Of a DNA stretch of 64,000 nucleotides, positions 1 to 7,600 are shown in pieces. The position numbers were made by a program, and so were the translations under genes. Origin of the DNA: Halobaculum magnesiiphilum. Lineage in GTDB: Archaea > Halobacteriota > Halobacteria > Halobacteriales > Haloferacaceae. The stretch covers positions 1,426,001 through 1,490,000 of the forward strand of contig NZ_CP081958.1 of assembly GCF_019823105.1 (NCBI RefSeq), written 5' to 3'. Below the pieces are notes generated by a model. That model saw nothing but the letters and a program-made list of their open reading frames with translations. It was not told the DNA's origin and did not search any database. Positions within the stretch are counted from its first letter, which is position 1; each line of letters begins with the position of its first letter.

Positions 1-34
1 GCGGGAGGGCGACGCGGCGATGGCTGACGATTGA
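1..34 (+). CDS. possible C-terminal end of an upstream gene
   Basis: Reading from base 2, the first 33 bases encode a short acidic tail (R-E-G-D-A-A-M-A-D-D) ending in TGA at 32-34. An acidic tail before a stop is typical of haloarchaeal proteins. The fragment is too short to identify and could be chance. Confidence 0.25.
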   Translation, partial: REGDAAMADD

Positions 35-68
35 CTCGCCGTGCGTTTCCCGACTGACCGCGGCGCGC

Positions 69-122
69 GAGGCCGAGCGTAGCGAGGCCGCGATACGAAC
101 GGCGAACGCAGTGAGCCGTGAG
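69..122 (+). repeat. two-hairpin block with GNA-loop cores
   Basis: Two consecutive small hairpins. The first core GAGCGTAGCGA (75-85) is flanked by GGCC arms (71-74, 86-89). The second core GAACGCAGTGA (104-114) is flanked by ACGGC/GCCGT (99-103, 115-119). The spacer CGATACGA lies between them. A near-identical block with spacer CGATGCGA and different arms lies inside the element copy on the minus strand at 20100-20151. The block is therefore a module that moves between contexts. Function is unknown. Confidence 0.6.
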
Positions 123-168
123 TCGCACACGGGTCAGTCCGCTCGCGTCGATCGCTCGTCCGAGCCAC

Positions 169-302
169 GGGTGGGACTGAAAGGGGCCGGCCGTGTCGCG
201 AGCCGAGCCGACGCAAGCACCGCAGGTGAACGAGCGAAGCGAGTGAACCGAGGAGCGCAGCGAGGAGCAGGCCGCGACACGGCCGGGGGCTTTCGCGGTC
301 GA
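169..302 (+). repeat. structured intergenic element, copy 1
   Basis: The element begins with GGGTGGGACTGAAAGGGGCC (169-188) and ends with GGGGGCTTTCGCGGTC (285-300). A 12-bp perfect inverted repeat, GGCCGTGTCGCG (189-200) with CGCGACACGGCC (273-284), forms the main arm. Outside it GAAAG (179-183) can pair with CTTTC (290-294), leaving a purine-rich internal loop. The interior holds a conserved CGCAAGCACCGCAGG (212-226) and two GNA-loop cores (232-242, 253-263). Together with 1-168 this region carries no convincing gene upstream of position 362. It could be a structured RNA or a folded DNA element. Confidence 0.6.
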
Positions 303-361
303 TGCCGCGGTCGATGTCGCAGTAACCGCACCGCGGATGTCTCCACCAGCGAACCCGAGGA

Positions 362-751
362 CTAGTCCTTCCCGAACCGGATCCCGTCGTCCACGAGCCG
401 GTAGTTGCGCTCGCGGTCGATCCGCTCGGCCAGCCAATCGACCTCGTACACCTGCGCGGCCAGCTCGATGTACAGGTCGCGCCACGCGATCGCGTAGATG
501 GGCGACTGCCCCCACGCGCGCAGTTCCGGGACGAACTCGTCGTAGATCTCCGCGCGCTCCTCGGCGTACTCCAGGAAGTCGACCGCGACCGAGGCGGCCT
601 CCGACTCGGTGTCGGCGTCGCCGAAGCCGTCCTCCAGCGCCTGTCGGTAGCCCGCGACCGCGCGCCGGATGTCCTGCTCTGCGGCGCCGTCGTCGTCGGG
701 GAGCGATTCGAGCACGCCGCGCGGAATGGCGAGATCCAGATCCACGTCCAT
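362..751 (-). CDS. conserved haloarchaeal protein, function unknown
   Basis: A 129-residue soluble acidic protein with no signal peptide or membrane segment. The middle looks helical, and the C-terminal half has a W/Y-rich stretch around residues 85-110. I do not recognise a domain. The ATG start is supported by an A/T-rich box (GAGTAAAGG on the plus strand near 775-782) about 27 bp upstream, which fits a leaderless transcript. It is followed downstream by the structured element region and preceded by a small Zn-ribbon gene in the same direction. Confidence 0.75.
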   Translation of the reverse strand: MDVDLDLAIPRGVLESLPDDDGAAEQDIRRAVAGYRQALEDGFGDADTESEAASVAVDFLEYAEERAEIYDEFVPELRAWGQSPIYAIAWRDLYIELAAQVYEVDWLAERIDRERNYRLVDDGIRFGKD

Positions 752-802
752 GCCCCGGCCTTCGGCGGGCGCGAGTAAAGGCTTCCGTCAAGTGATCCCT
801 GG

Positions 803-823
803 GCGAGCGACTCACCCGCTCGC
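803..823 (-). terminator. stem-loop after the small Zn-ribbon gene
   Basis: GCGAGCG (803-809) and CGCTCGC (817-823) form a perfect 7-bp stem with a 7-nt loop. It starts 5 bases past the stop codon of the 828-986 gene in its direction of transcription. It may be a terminator or mRNA-end structure. There is no strong T tract. Confidence 0.4.
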
Positions 824-827
824 TCAG

Positions 828-986
828 TCACTCCCCGTCGAGAAATCGCGACAGCGCATCGGCGCAGGGGACACACAGCAGCACACGGAGGTCGCCGTCG
901 GGGGTGACCCCGTCGACGGCGGCGTACTCCTCGCCCGGCCGGATCGGGTCGCCGCAGCGGTCACACGCGTGCTCGTCTCGCAGCAC
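828..986 (-). CDS. small Zn-ribbon protein (52 aa)
   Basis: Translating the minus strand from a GTG at 986 gives a 52-residue protein with two CxxC knuckles (C8/C11 and C38/C41). That spacing is the classic layout of a treble-clef or zinc-ribbon fold. A strong ribosome-binding site (GGAGGTGG) lies about 7 bases before the GTG, which decides the start. It sits 54 bp downstream of the membrane protein at 1041-1226 and may be co-transcribed with it. Such micro-proteins are common in haloarchaea, and many have regulatory roles. No specific function can be assigned. Confidence 0.75.
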   Translation of the reverse strand: MLRDEHACDRCGDPIRPGEEYAAVDGVTPDGDLRVLLCVPCADALSRFLDGE

Positions 987-1040
987 CGAATCACCACCTC
1001 CGACGGCGCCGGCGCCGAGTGCGCCGCGTGAGGCTCCGGC

Positions 1041-1226
1041 TCAGAGATACCCCAGCGTGCTGGCGACGAGCCCGATGACGAACAGCGCCACCGCCACCGC
1101 GGTCAGCTCCATGCGCATCGACCCCTCCCCGCCGGTGCCGCCGATGCGCAAGACGATCGCCAGCCCGACGAGCGCCACGACGAGCACGACGACGCTGTAC
1201 ACCGTGTTCAGGAGTGCCGAGACCAT
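1041..1226 (-). CDS. small two-TM membrane protein
   Basis: A 61-residue protein with two hydrophobic segments (about residues 5-27 and 39-60) joined by a short Gly/Arg-containing loop. No catalytic residues or known domain are visible. An A/T-rich box (CTAATAAAAG, about 1247-1256) lies close to 27 bp upstream of the ATG, supporting a leaderless start. Its probable partner downstream is the Zn-ribbon gene. Function unknown. Confidence 0.7.
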   Translation of the reverse strand: MVSALLNTVYSVVVLVVALVGLAIVLRIGGTGGEGSMRMELTAVAVALFVIGLVASTLGYL

Positions 1227-1362
1227 ATTTCACGGAACACTCCGGCAGCTAATAAAAGTCCGTACCGAGGCGGGTGCTGGTCGGCGACTGCGGCCGATCC
1301 ACGGAGACGGCGTTAGGGCCTCATCGGAACCGCGGGGGCGACGGCGGTGCCGCGGGGCGAAT

Positions 1363-1368
1363 CTATAT
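1363..1368 (+). promoter_or_regulatory. TATA box for the 1394 gene
   Basis: CTATAT within otherwise G/C-rich sequence, centred about 28 bp before the ATG at 1394. Haloarchaeal TATA boxes sit near -27, so the transcript is probably leaderless and starts at the ATG. Confidence 0.6.
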
Positions 1369-1393
1369 CCGACCGGGCCGCCGACGGCGGGGT

Positions 1394-1798
1394 ATGCGAA
1401 TGGAGCTGCGCGTCTGCAAGCACTGTCTCGCGGGCGAGCACGGGAACCCCTCGAAGACGGAGGTGTCGAAGGACATGGTCGAGTGCGCCGAGACGGTCCG
1501 CGAGTACAAGGACCTCATCGGACTCGATTCGATCTACATCACGAAGGTCAGCGAGGGCGACAGCGGCGCCGCACAGGCGCTCCCGGCGGTCGTCGCCAGC
1601 ATCGAGGGCAACCAGATCCAGCTGTCCGACACCCAACTCGTCATGGAGGACGACGACGGCAACATGCTGGTGTACCCCGAGCCGAAGGACATCCTCGAGG
1701 TGCTCACCCGGAACATCCAGCAGATCAACACCCACACGAGCAACGACGTGACCGTCGACCTCAGCGAGGAGGCGCTCAGCCTCGGCGTCGAGGCGTAA
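1394..1798 (+). CDS. conserved haloarchaeal protein (134 aa), unknown
   Basis: A soluble 134-residue acidic protein. An open frame extends further upstream, but the TATA-like box at 1363-1368 places the start at this ATG. The N-terminus has one CxxC pair (CKHC, residues 8-11). The rest is a mixed alpha/beta sequence with the well-conserved-looking stretch YPEPKDILEVLTRNIQQI near residues 96-113. No membrane segment. I do not recognise the family, and the single CxxC is not enough to call a Zn finger. Confidence 0.7.
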   Translation: MRMELRVCKHCLAGEHGNPSKTEVSKDMVECAETVREYKDLIGLDSIYITKVSEGDSGAAQALPAVVASIEGNQIQLSDTQLVMEDDDGNMLVYPEPKDILEVLTRNIQQINTHTSNDVTVDLSEEALSLGVEA

Positions 1799-1855
1799 AC
1801 GGCTCCGGCCCAGTCCGCCCCGGACGCAGCACGCTCCGACCGCTCGAACGGGCGC

Positions 1856-2284
1856 TCAGACCGGTATCGACACGTCCCGCTTCCCGATCCAGTACTCCCC
1901 GGCCGCAAGCAGCGCGTACGCGAGGACGTAGACGGGAGCGAACACGAACACGAAGAGAAACCCCGGCGAGTCGCCCTGTCCCGACCCGATCGGCGGGAAC
2001 TCCACCAACACGTGCCAGAACAGAAGGATCGCGGCCAACAGCACGGCCGGACTCTTGAGGTCCGCCCGAAGCCACAGGAAAACGGGAACCCCGACCGTCC
2101 CGAGGGCGAACGCCGACTGGATCGCGACCGCGTGCCACAGCGTCCCGGAGATCGAGACGCCCGACGACGGGAGCAGGCTGTAGCCGAGTACGACGAGCGA
2201 GTAGGCGACGCTGACCGCGGCGGCGACGAGGACGGCGGTCGTCGTGCGGTCGCCGAGCGGCAACCGACGGCGGAAGGCGCTCAT
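1856..2284 (-). CDS. four-TM membrane protein, unknown
   Basis: 142 residues with four hydrophobic segments (about 15-40, 48-70, 75-98 and 108-135). The first is preceded by the basic N-terminus MSAFRRRLPLGDR, suggesting the N-terminus is cytoplasmic. The start is placed at the internal ATG because an A/T-rich box (GATATGAG, plus strand near 2308-2315) lies about 27 bp upstream. No catalytic motifs. It is separated from the formate dehydrogenase operon by a pair of hairpins. Confidence 0.65.
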   Translation of the reverse strand: MSAFRRRLPLGDRTTTAVLVAAAVSVAYSLVVLGYSLLPSSGVSISGTLWHAVAIQSAFALGTVGVPVFLWLRADLKSPAVLLAAILLFWHVLVEFPPIGSGQGDSPGFLFVFVFAPVYVLAYALLAAGEYWIGKRDVSIPV

Positions 2285-2434
2285 GGGCCGTGACTCGGCG
2301 GCGACGATATGAGCCTTGTTGCCGACGCGATCGTGACACGTCGCTCGTGTGGATCGAACAGAGAGACGCGACGGCGCGAGCACGGACGCGCCGGCGGGTC
2401 GAGACGTTCGCTTCGCCGGCTCACCGAGTTCGTG

Positions 2435-2461
2435 GGCGGCGGACCCGAAGAGTCCGCCGCC
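2435..2461 (-). terminator. stem-loop downstream of the formate dehydrogenase operon
   Basis: GGCGGCGGAC (2435-2444) and GTCCGCCGCC (2452-2461) form a perfect 10-bp stem with a 7-nt loop. It lies about 37 bp past the stop of the cytochrome b gene, in the direction of transcription. It is likely to mark the end of the operon or a stable mRNA end. Confidence 0.45.
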
Positions 2462-2468
2462 GTTACTC

Positions 2469-2495
2469 CGAGACGCTCGCTTCGCTCGCGTCTCG
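2469..2495 (-). repeat. GNA-loop hairpin module at operon end
   Basis: On the minus strand an 11-nt core GAGCGAAGCGA (2477-2487) is flanked by perfect 8-bp arms CGAGACGC (2469-2476) and GCGTCTCG (2488-2495). The same core type occurs in the intergenic elements near 69-263 and 20089-20145. Here it directly follows the last gene of the operon, so it may act in transcription termination or 3'-end protection. Confidence 0.55.
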
Positions 2496-2497
2496 CC

Positions 2498-3505
2498 TTA
2501 CTCCTCTGACTCGACGCGCCCGCCGTCGGTTGCGGTCGTCGGTTCCGACGCCTCCTGCTCCAGCTGCTTCTGCCAGCGAACGCGCAGCAGGTTCCCGTAC
2601 ATCTGCAGGACGAGCCCGAGCAGCAGCACGAACACGCCCATGTTGATGCCGACGGTCAGCAGGATGTCGGTCGGCCCGCCGCCGATCGCGATCTCCCGTG
2701 GCACGGGATACCCCTCGTCGAAGAGGCTCCCGAGCAACACCGACACGATGCCGATCACCGTCATCGCGCCGACGACCGTCGACGCCATATTCCAGGACGG
2801 GGAGAGTTCGAGCCGCTCGATGCCCGTTCCCTCCGCGTCGTCGTCGTGCTGCTCGGGGATCATCGACTTCGGGATGAACGCCTTCACCTCCACCGGGTAC
2901 AGCGCCGGGTGGAAGCCGTGCTCGAAGATGTGGAACATCACGCCCATCAGCATGATGACGCCGAGCAGCCCGTGGAACGTGACGAACGCCGCGGCGGCGG
3001 TCTTCGTCGCCATGAGCTCCATCACGCCGGTCTTCGACCAGATGAGGAGCCCGGAGATCGTCAACAGCGTCAGCTCGGCGGCGAAGATGAACACGACACC
3101 CTTGCCGATGTAGGTGAGCAGCGGGATCTCGTCGGCCGTGCCGCCCGCGAACTGGCGGGCGTTCGGGTGGCGCTCGTCGGCGCTGCCCAGGAGGAACCGC
3201 ACGTCCTGAACGAACGCGTCGAAGTCGCCCTTCGACGGGAGGATCTCCCGGAAGTTGCCCCGGCCGGTGTCGGTCGTCACCATCATCAACATCCAGAAGA
3301 CGATGAGCGCGAGCAGCCCGGCGCCGGCGATCCGGTGGACCGCCGAGACGCCGGTCGCACCGCCCATGAGGTTCACCATCCACCACAGCTCGTCGTTGAA
3401 CATGAGGCTGTAGCCCGAGAAGAACAGCACGAACACGTCCAGCGCCAACAGCGTGTGGAACGTGGTCGTCATCTTGCTGAACTTCCCGTGATCGAGCTGT
3501 GTCAT
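2498..3505 (-). CDS. formate dehydrogenase cytochrome b subunit
   Basis: A 335-residue polytopic protein with about six membrane segments. Histidines in or near helices (H17, GVSAVHRIAG, FHGLLGVIMLMGVMFHIFEHGF) suit b-type heme ligation, as in FdnI/cytochrome b561-type subunits. It should anchor the enzyme and pass electrons from the Fe-S subunit to the quinone pool. The start overlaps the stop of the preceding small membrane gene by 4 bp (ATGA), indicating translational coupling. The acidic C-terminal tail is usual for haloarchaea. Family assignment rests on topology, histidine pattern and context. Confidence 0.85.
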   Translation of the reverse strand: MTQLDHGKFSKMTTTFHTLLALDVFVLFFSGYSLMFNDELWWMVNLMGGATGVSAVHRIAGAGLLALIVFWMLMMVTTDTGRGNFREILPSKGDFDAFVQDVRFLLGSADERHPNARQFAGGTADEIPLLTYIGKGVVFIFAAELTLLTISGLLIWSKTGVMELMATKTAAAAFVTFHGLLGVIMLMGVMFHIFEHGFHPALYPVEVKAFIPKSMIPEQHDDDAEGTGIERLELSPSWNMASTVVGAMTVIGIVSVLLGSLFDEGYPVPREIAIGGGPTDILLTVGINMGVFVLLLGLVLQMYGNLLRVRWQKQLEQEASEPTTATDGGRVESEE

Positions 3506-3969
3506 GCGGTCTCACCCCCGTCGTCGCCGACGGTGTCGCCGGCGGCGTCCTCGGTCGTCGTCCCGTCCCCTGCCGTCGTTCCGCCCTCGACCTGCCCGCC
3601 GTCGGCGGCGACGGCGCTGGAGCCCGAGTCGCCGGGCTGGCGCATCCGGCTCGCGAGCCGGCGGAACGCGCCCCAGTGGAGGAACACCATGAACAGGATG
3701 AACACGCCCATGATCACGTCGGCCGCGTGGGTGATCGCGATCAGGAAGTCGAGCCAGGCGATCTGGTTCCCGGAGGTCCAGTCGGAGCCGACGCCGGCGT
3801 TGGCTCCCTCGGCGACCGGCTGGATGCGGAACAGCTCCTCGTAGAACACCGCGAAGTCCGCGGCCCACCACAGGATCAGCGCGGTCACCGCGATCGCGAC
3901 GAGCGCGTTGATCGCGATCGCCGCACGCGGGTAGCCCTCGGTCTCCGGGAGGTGCTCTCGGTAGCTCAT
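3502..3969 (-). CDS. small two-TM subunit in the formate dehydrogenase operon
   Basis: 155 residues with two membrane spans (about 15-37 and 70-100), then a long low-complexity Gly/Thr/Asp tail (about 110-155). It overlaps the Fe-S gene upstream and the cytochrome b gene downstream by 4 bp each (both ATGA), so all three are made together. Bacterial FDH-N has no such subunit. A histidine in the second span (ITHAADVIMG) could ligate heme or contact quinone. It is probably an accessory membrane subunit. I do not recognise a named family. Confidence 0.75.
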   Translation of the reverse strand: MSYREHLPETEGYPRAAIAINALVAIAVTALILWWAADFAVFYEELFRIQPVAEGANAGVGSDWTSGNQIAWLDFLIAITHAADVIMGVFILFMVFLHWGAFRRLASRMRQPGDSGSSAVAADGGQVEGGTTAGDGTTTEDAAGDTVGDDGGETA

Positions 3970-4658
3970 GCGTTGCTCCCCTCGAACTCGTCGGCGTCCT
4001 CGCCGAAGATGATCTCCATGGCGACGCCGTTGAAGAACGAGTCGGAGCCGCGCCGGTCGAGCTCGGACGAGATCTCCTCGGCGTCTCCCACGAGCAGCGC
4101 GTCGGTCGCGCACTCCTCGGCGCAGGCGGGCCCCTTGCCGATGTCCTGGCGCTCCTCGCACATCGTACACTTGTCCATCGTGCCGCCGTTGCCGAACAGC
4201 CGGGCGGCGCCCTCGTCGGAGCCGGGGAACTGCGGCGCGCCGAACGGACACGCCGACAGGCAGTACTGGCAGCCGACACAGAGGTTGTCGCGAACGTCGA
4301 CGAACCCGTTGTCCTTCTTGATCAGCGAGTCCGTCGGGCACACCGACACGCACGGCGCCTCCTCGCAGTGGTAACACTGCATCGGGATCGCCGTCTCGCC
4401 GGGCGAGGCGCCCTCCTGTCCGAGCGCGCCGCCGCTGTTGGTGTTGTACCGCTCCATCGGCTCCGCCGGCTGTCCCTCCAGCATCGTCGAGATGCTGATT
4501 CGCTGTTCGTCCCTGGGCACGTCCCACGTCCGCTTGCACGCGACGACGCACCCGCCGCAGTCGATGCAGGCTTCGACGTCAGGGAAGATCCGAGCATCGT
4601 CGCCGGTGCTCATCACCCCCTGACCCATCACCTGCTCGCTGGTTTCGTTAGTTGCCAT
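3966..4658 (-). CDS. formate dehydrogenase Fe-S subunit (four [4Fe-4S])
   Basis: 230 residues containing sixteen cysteines in four ferredoxin-type groups: C31/34/37/41, C95/98/103/107, C127/130/133/137 and C164/167/179/183. This is the FdhB/DmsB/NrfC layout, which carries electrons from the molybdenum subunit to the membrane cytochrome. It lacks its own signal peptide, so it presumably rides out on the Tat signal of the catalytic subunit. It lies 6 bp downstream of the catalytic gene and overlaps the next gene by 4 bp. Confidence 0.92.
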   Translation of the reverse strand: MATNETSEQVMGQGVMSTGDDARIFPDVEACIDCGGCVVACKRTWDVPRDEQRISISTMLEGQPAEPMERYNTNSGGALGQEGASPGETAIPMQCYHCEEAPCVSVCPTDSLIKKDNGFVDVRDNLCVGCQYCLSACPFGAPQFPGSDEGAARLFGNGGTMDKCTMCEERQDIGKGPACAEECATDALLVGDAEEISSELDRRGSDSFFNGVAMEIIFGEDADEFEGSNA

Positions 4659-4664
4659 TGGGAA

Positions 4665-7600
4665 TCACTGAACCGTGCTGTTGTCGCGGACGTCGAAGTC
4701 CTTCTGCCGGCCGAAGCCGTCGCGGTCCTGCGGGAACTCGTACGACTCGATGTCGACGACGTTCTCCGAGAGGCCGTCCTCCTCGACGGGCCGCATCGAC
4801 AGCTCCTCGACGACCTCCGGCGTCGCCTTCTGGATCCGTACCATCGACGCTTTGGTCTCCTGCATCTGCGTCTCCACGTCGTAGCCTCGGGAGGTGATCG
4901 CGTTCACCGACTCCCCGATCGCGTACGGCACGGTGCCGTCGGGGTAGCGCTCCTCCAGCGACTCGCCCTTGAACATCCCGCCCCAGTGGAACGGGAAGAA
5001 CGTCTCGCTGTCGTTGGGACGGTGGGTGACGCGCGCCTTCAGCAGGATCGAGCCGCGGTCGGTCGTCGAGGCGACGACGAGCTCGCCGCCGTCGATGTCC
5101 AGCCGCTCGGCCATGTCCGGGTTGATCTCCACGTACATGTGCGGCTGGAGGTCGGCGGTGTGTTTGTTCGAGCGCGTCTCGGAGCCGCCGCCCTGGTGCT
5201 CCACCTGGCGACCGCTCGTGAGGATCGTCCATTCGCCGTTGCCCGACTGCTCCTCGAAGGCGCCGGCGTCGGTGAGCCGCTGCATGGACTCCTGCTGTGT
5301 CGTGCTGTTGTTCTGGTCGAGGCGGTAGAAGTTCCGCTGCTGGCCGTTGGCGGGCCACTGCTCGACCAGGTCCGGCCGCGGGCTCTCGATGGGTTCGCGG
5401 TGGACGGGCGTCGTGTCCAGGAAGCTCCAGACGACCCCGCGGGCGCGGCCGCGCCCCGTCGGCGCGTCCGGCTGCGGGTTGTCGAACTGCCCGTAGAAGT
5501 TCATGTCGTAGTCGGCCCAGTCGTACTTCTGGTTCATCGCCTCGGCGGCGTCGGCGACGGAGGTGTCCTCCCTGAGCGCGTACTCGTACGGGATCGTCAG
5601 CGCGTCCGCGTTGGACGCGTCGTCCGGCATCGTCGTCGCGAAGCCGGGGTACTGCGGGACGCCCTCGATCGTGCCGTCCCACCAGTCGGGTTCGTAGGAG
5701 TCACGCAGCAGGCTGAGCCCCTCCTCGCCCTGTTGGTCGTACGTCGTCTGCATCGGGTACGGCTCGTCGGTCGCCATCCCGTCCCACTCCTCGGGGGTGG
5801 GCGCCTGCGTGCCCCACCGGGTGCGGAAGTCCTGGCCCCCGTCGCGGGGGTCCATGTCGTCGTTCCAGAGGATCGGCGTCCCCGGGTGTCCCTCGCCCCA
5901 GCACGGCCACGGGAGCATCCAGTACTCGCCGTCGACGGGCGTGCCGGGCGCGTGCGCCTTCGTGTCCTCGGTGGAGAAGGCGTAGTCGTACTCCAGGTGC
6001 TGCTGGAGCCGTGCCGGGTCCTGGCAGTAGCCGATGGTCCGCATCCCGAGGTTGAACTCCCGAATGACGGACTCGTACGTCGACTTGCCGTTGTACAGCG
6101 CCGGGCCCGACCCCCAGTCGAAGTGCTCGCCCATGCCGAGGTGTCCCGCCAGTTCCTGCATGATCTGCAGGTCGGGACGGGAGTTGTGTCCCGGCGGGCG
6201 AACCGGCTCCGACCACTGGGTCGCGCGGTGGGAGTTCGTCAGCGAGCGGTAGTGCTCGTACTGGCTGGAGGCCGCGAGCAGGACGACCTCCGTGTCGGAC
6301 TCGTCCACGTCGGCCAGCACCGACGCCACCGACGGGAACACGTCCACCACGACCAGCAGGTCGAGGTTCTCGATCGCCTTGCGCTGTTTCTCCATCTCGG
6401 AGATGGAGTTCAGCGAGTGCCCCCACACGATCGCCGCCTTCAGCTGATTGGGCTGGTAGATCGGCGTCTCGTTGAGCCGGTCCTCCTGCGGGAGCGCGGC
6501 GTCGAACCAGCGGGCCACCGTCAGCCCCTTCTGGAACATCATCGAGTTCTCCGCCGGGAACGACTCGTCGATCTCGTCGGCGTTCTCGGTGTTCGTCGAC
6601 TGCCGGACGTACTTCTCCGGCGGCATCTCGTCGTACTCCTGATACAGCTCGTCGAAGGTGATCGTTCCCGAGGTCTGTGGCGTGCGCGACCACACGTCGC
6701 ACCACCACTGCCACGAGCCGGGCGAGCCGACCGAGTAGTAGCCCGGCAGGATGTGGCTCGCGACCGCGAGGTCGGTCGCCCCCTGCACGTTCGCGTGACC
6801 GCGCATGACCTGCAGGCCGCCGCCCGACTGGGCCGCGGAGCCCGAGCCGAGCGAGAGCATCGCGTACGAGCGGATGTTCTGGGTCCCGTTGTTGTGCTGG
6901 GTCCCGCCCATCGCCCACTCGATCTGCATCTTGGGGCTGTGCTCGGCGACCAGGTCGGTTAGCTCCTCGATCTCGTCGGTCGAGAGCCACGTGATGTCCG
7001 ACACCGTCTCGATGTCGTAGTCGTCGAGGTCGTCCTCGACGTCGGGCCACGCCTGCACGCGCTCGTCGATCATCTCGTCGTCCAGTTCCCCGCGGTCGCG
7101 GAGCTGCTTGACGACCCCCATCATGAGGGCCACGTCGGTGCCCGGGCGCAGGCGGTAGAAGTAGTCGGCGTGGGCCGCGGTCTTCGTGAACCGCGGCTCG
7201 ACGACAACGATCTTCCCGCCGCGTTTCTGCCCCTCGAGGATGTGCTGCATCGCGATCGGGTGGGCCTCCGCCGGGTTCTGACCGATGATCAAGTTCATAT
7301 CGAAGTTTCGATAGTCGTTGATCGAGTTGGTCATCGCCCCGTAGCCCCACGTGTTCGCGAGGCCGGCGACCGTCGTCGAGTGGCAGATGCGCGCCTGGTG
7401 GTCGCAGTTGTTCGTCCCGAACAGCGACGCCAGCTTCCTGAACGCGTACGACTCCTCGTTGGAGTGGTGCGCGCTCCCGAGCCACATCGTGCTGTCGGGG
7501 CCGTACTCGTCTTTGATCCGGGTCAGCTCGTCCGCGACCGTGGTGTACGCCTCGTTCCACGAGAGCTTCTCCCAGCCGCCGTCGACCCGCCGCATCGGCG

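Noticed and set aside
4368..6962. Very long open frame (864 codons) on the plus strand opposite the formate dehydrogenase genes
   Set aside because: It mirrors the real genes in a G/C-rich genome. Its translation is Arg/Val/Leu-biased with no motif, whereas the minus strand encodes clear Fe-S and molybdopterin domains.
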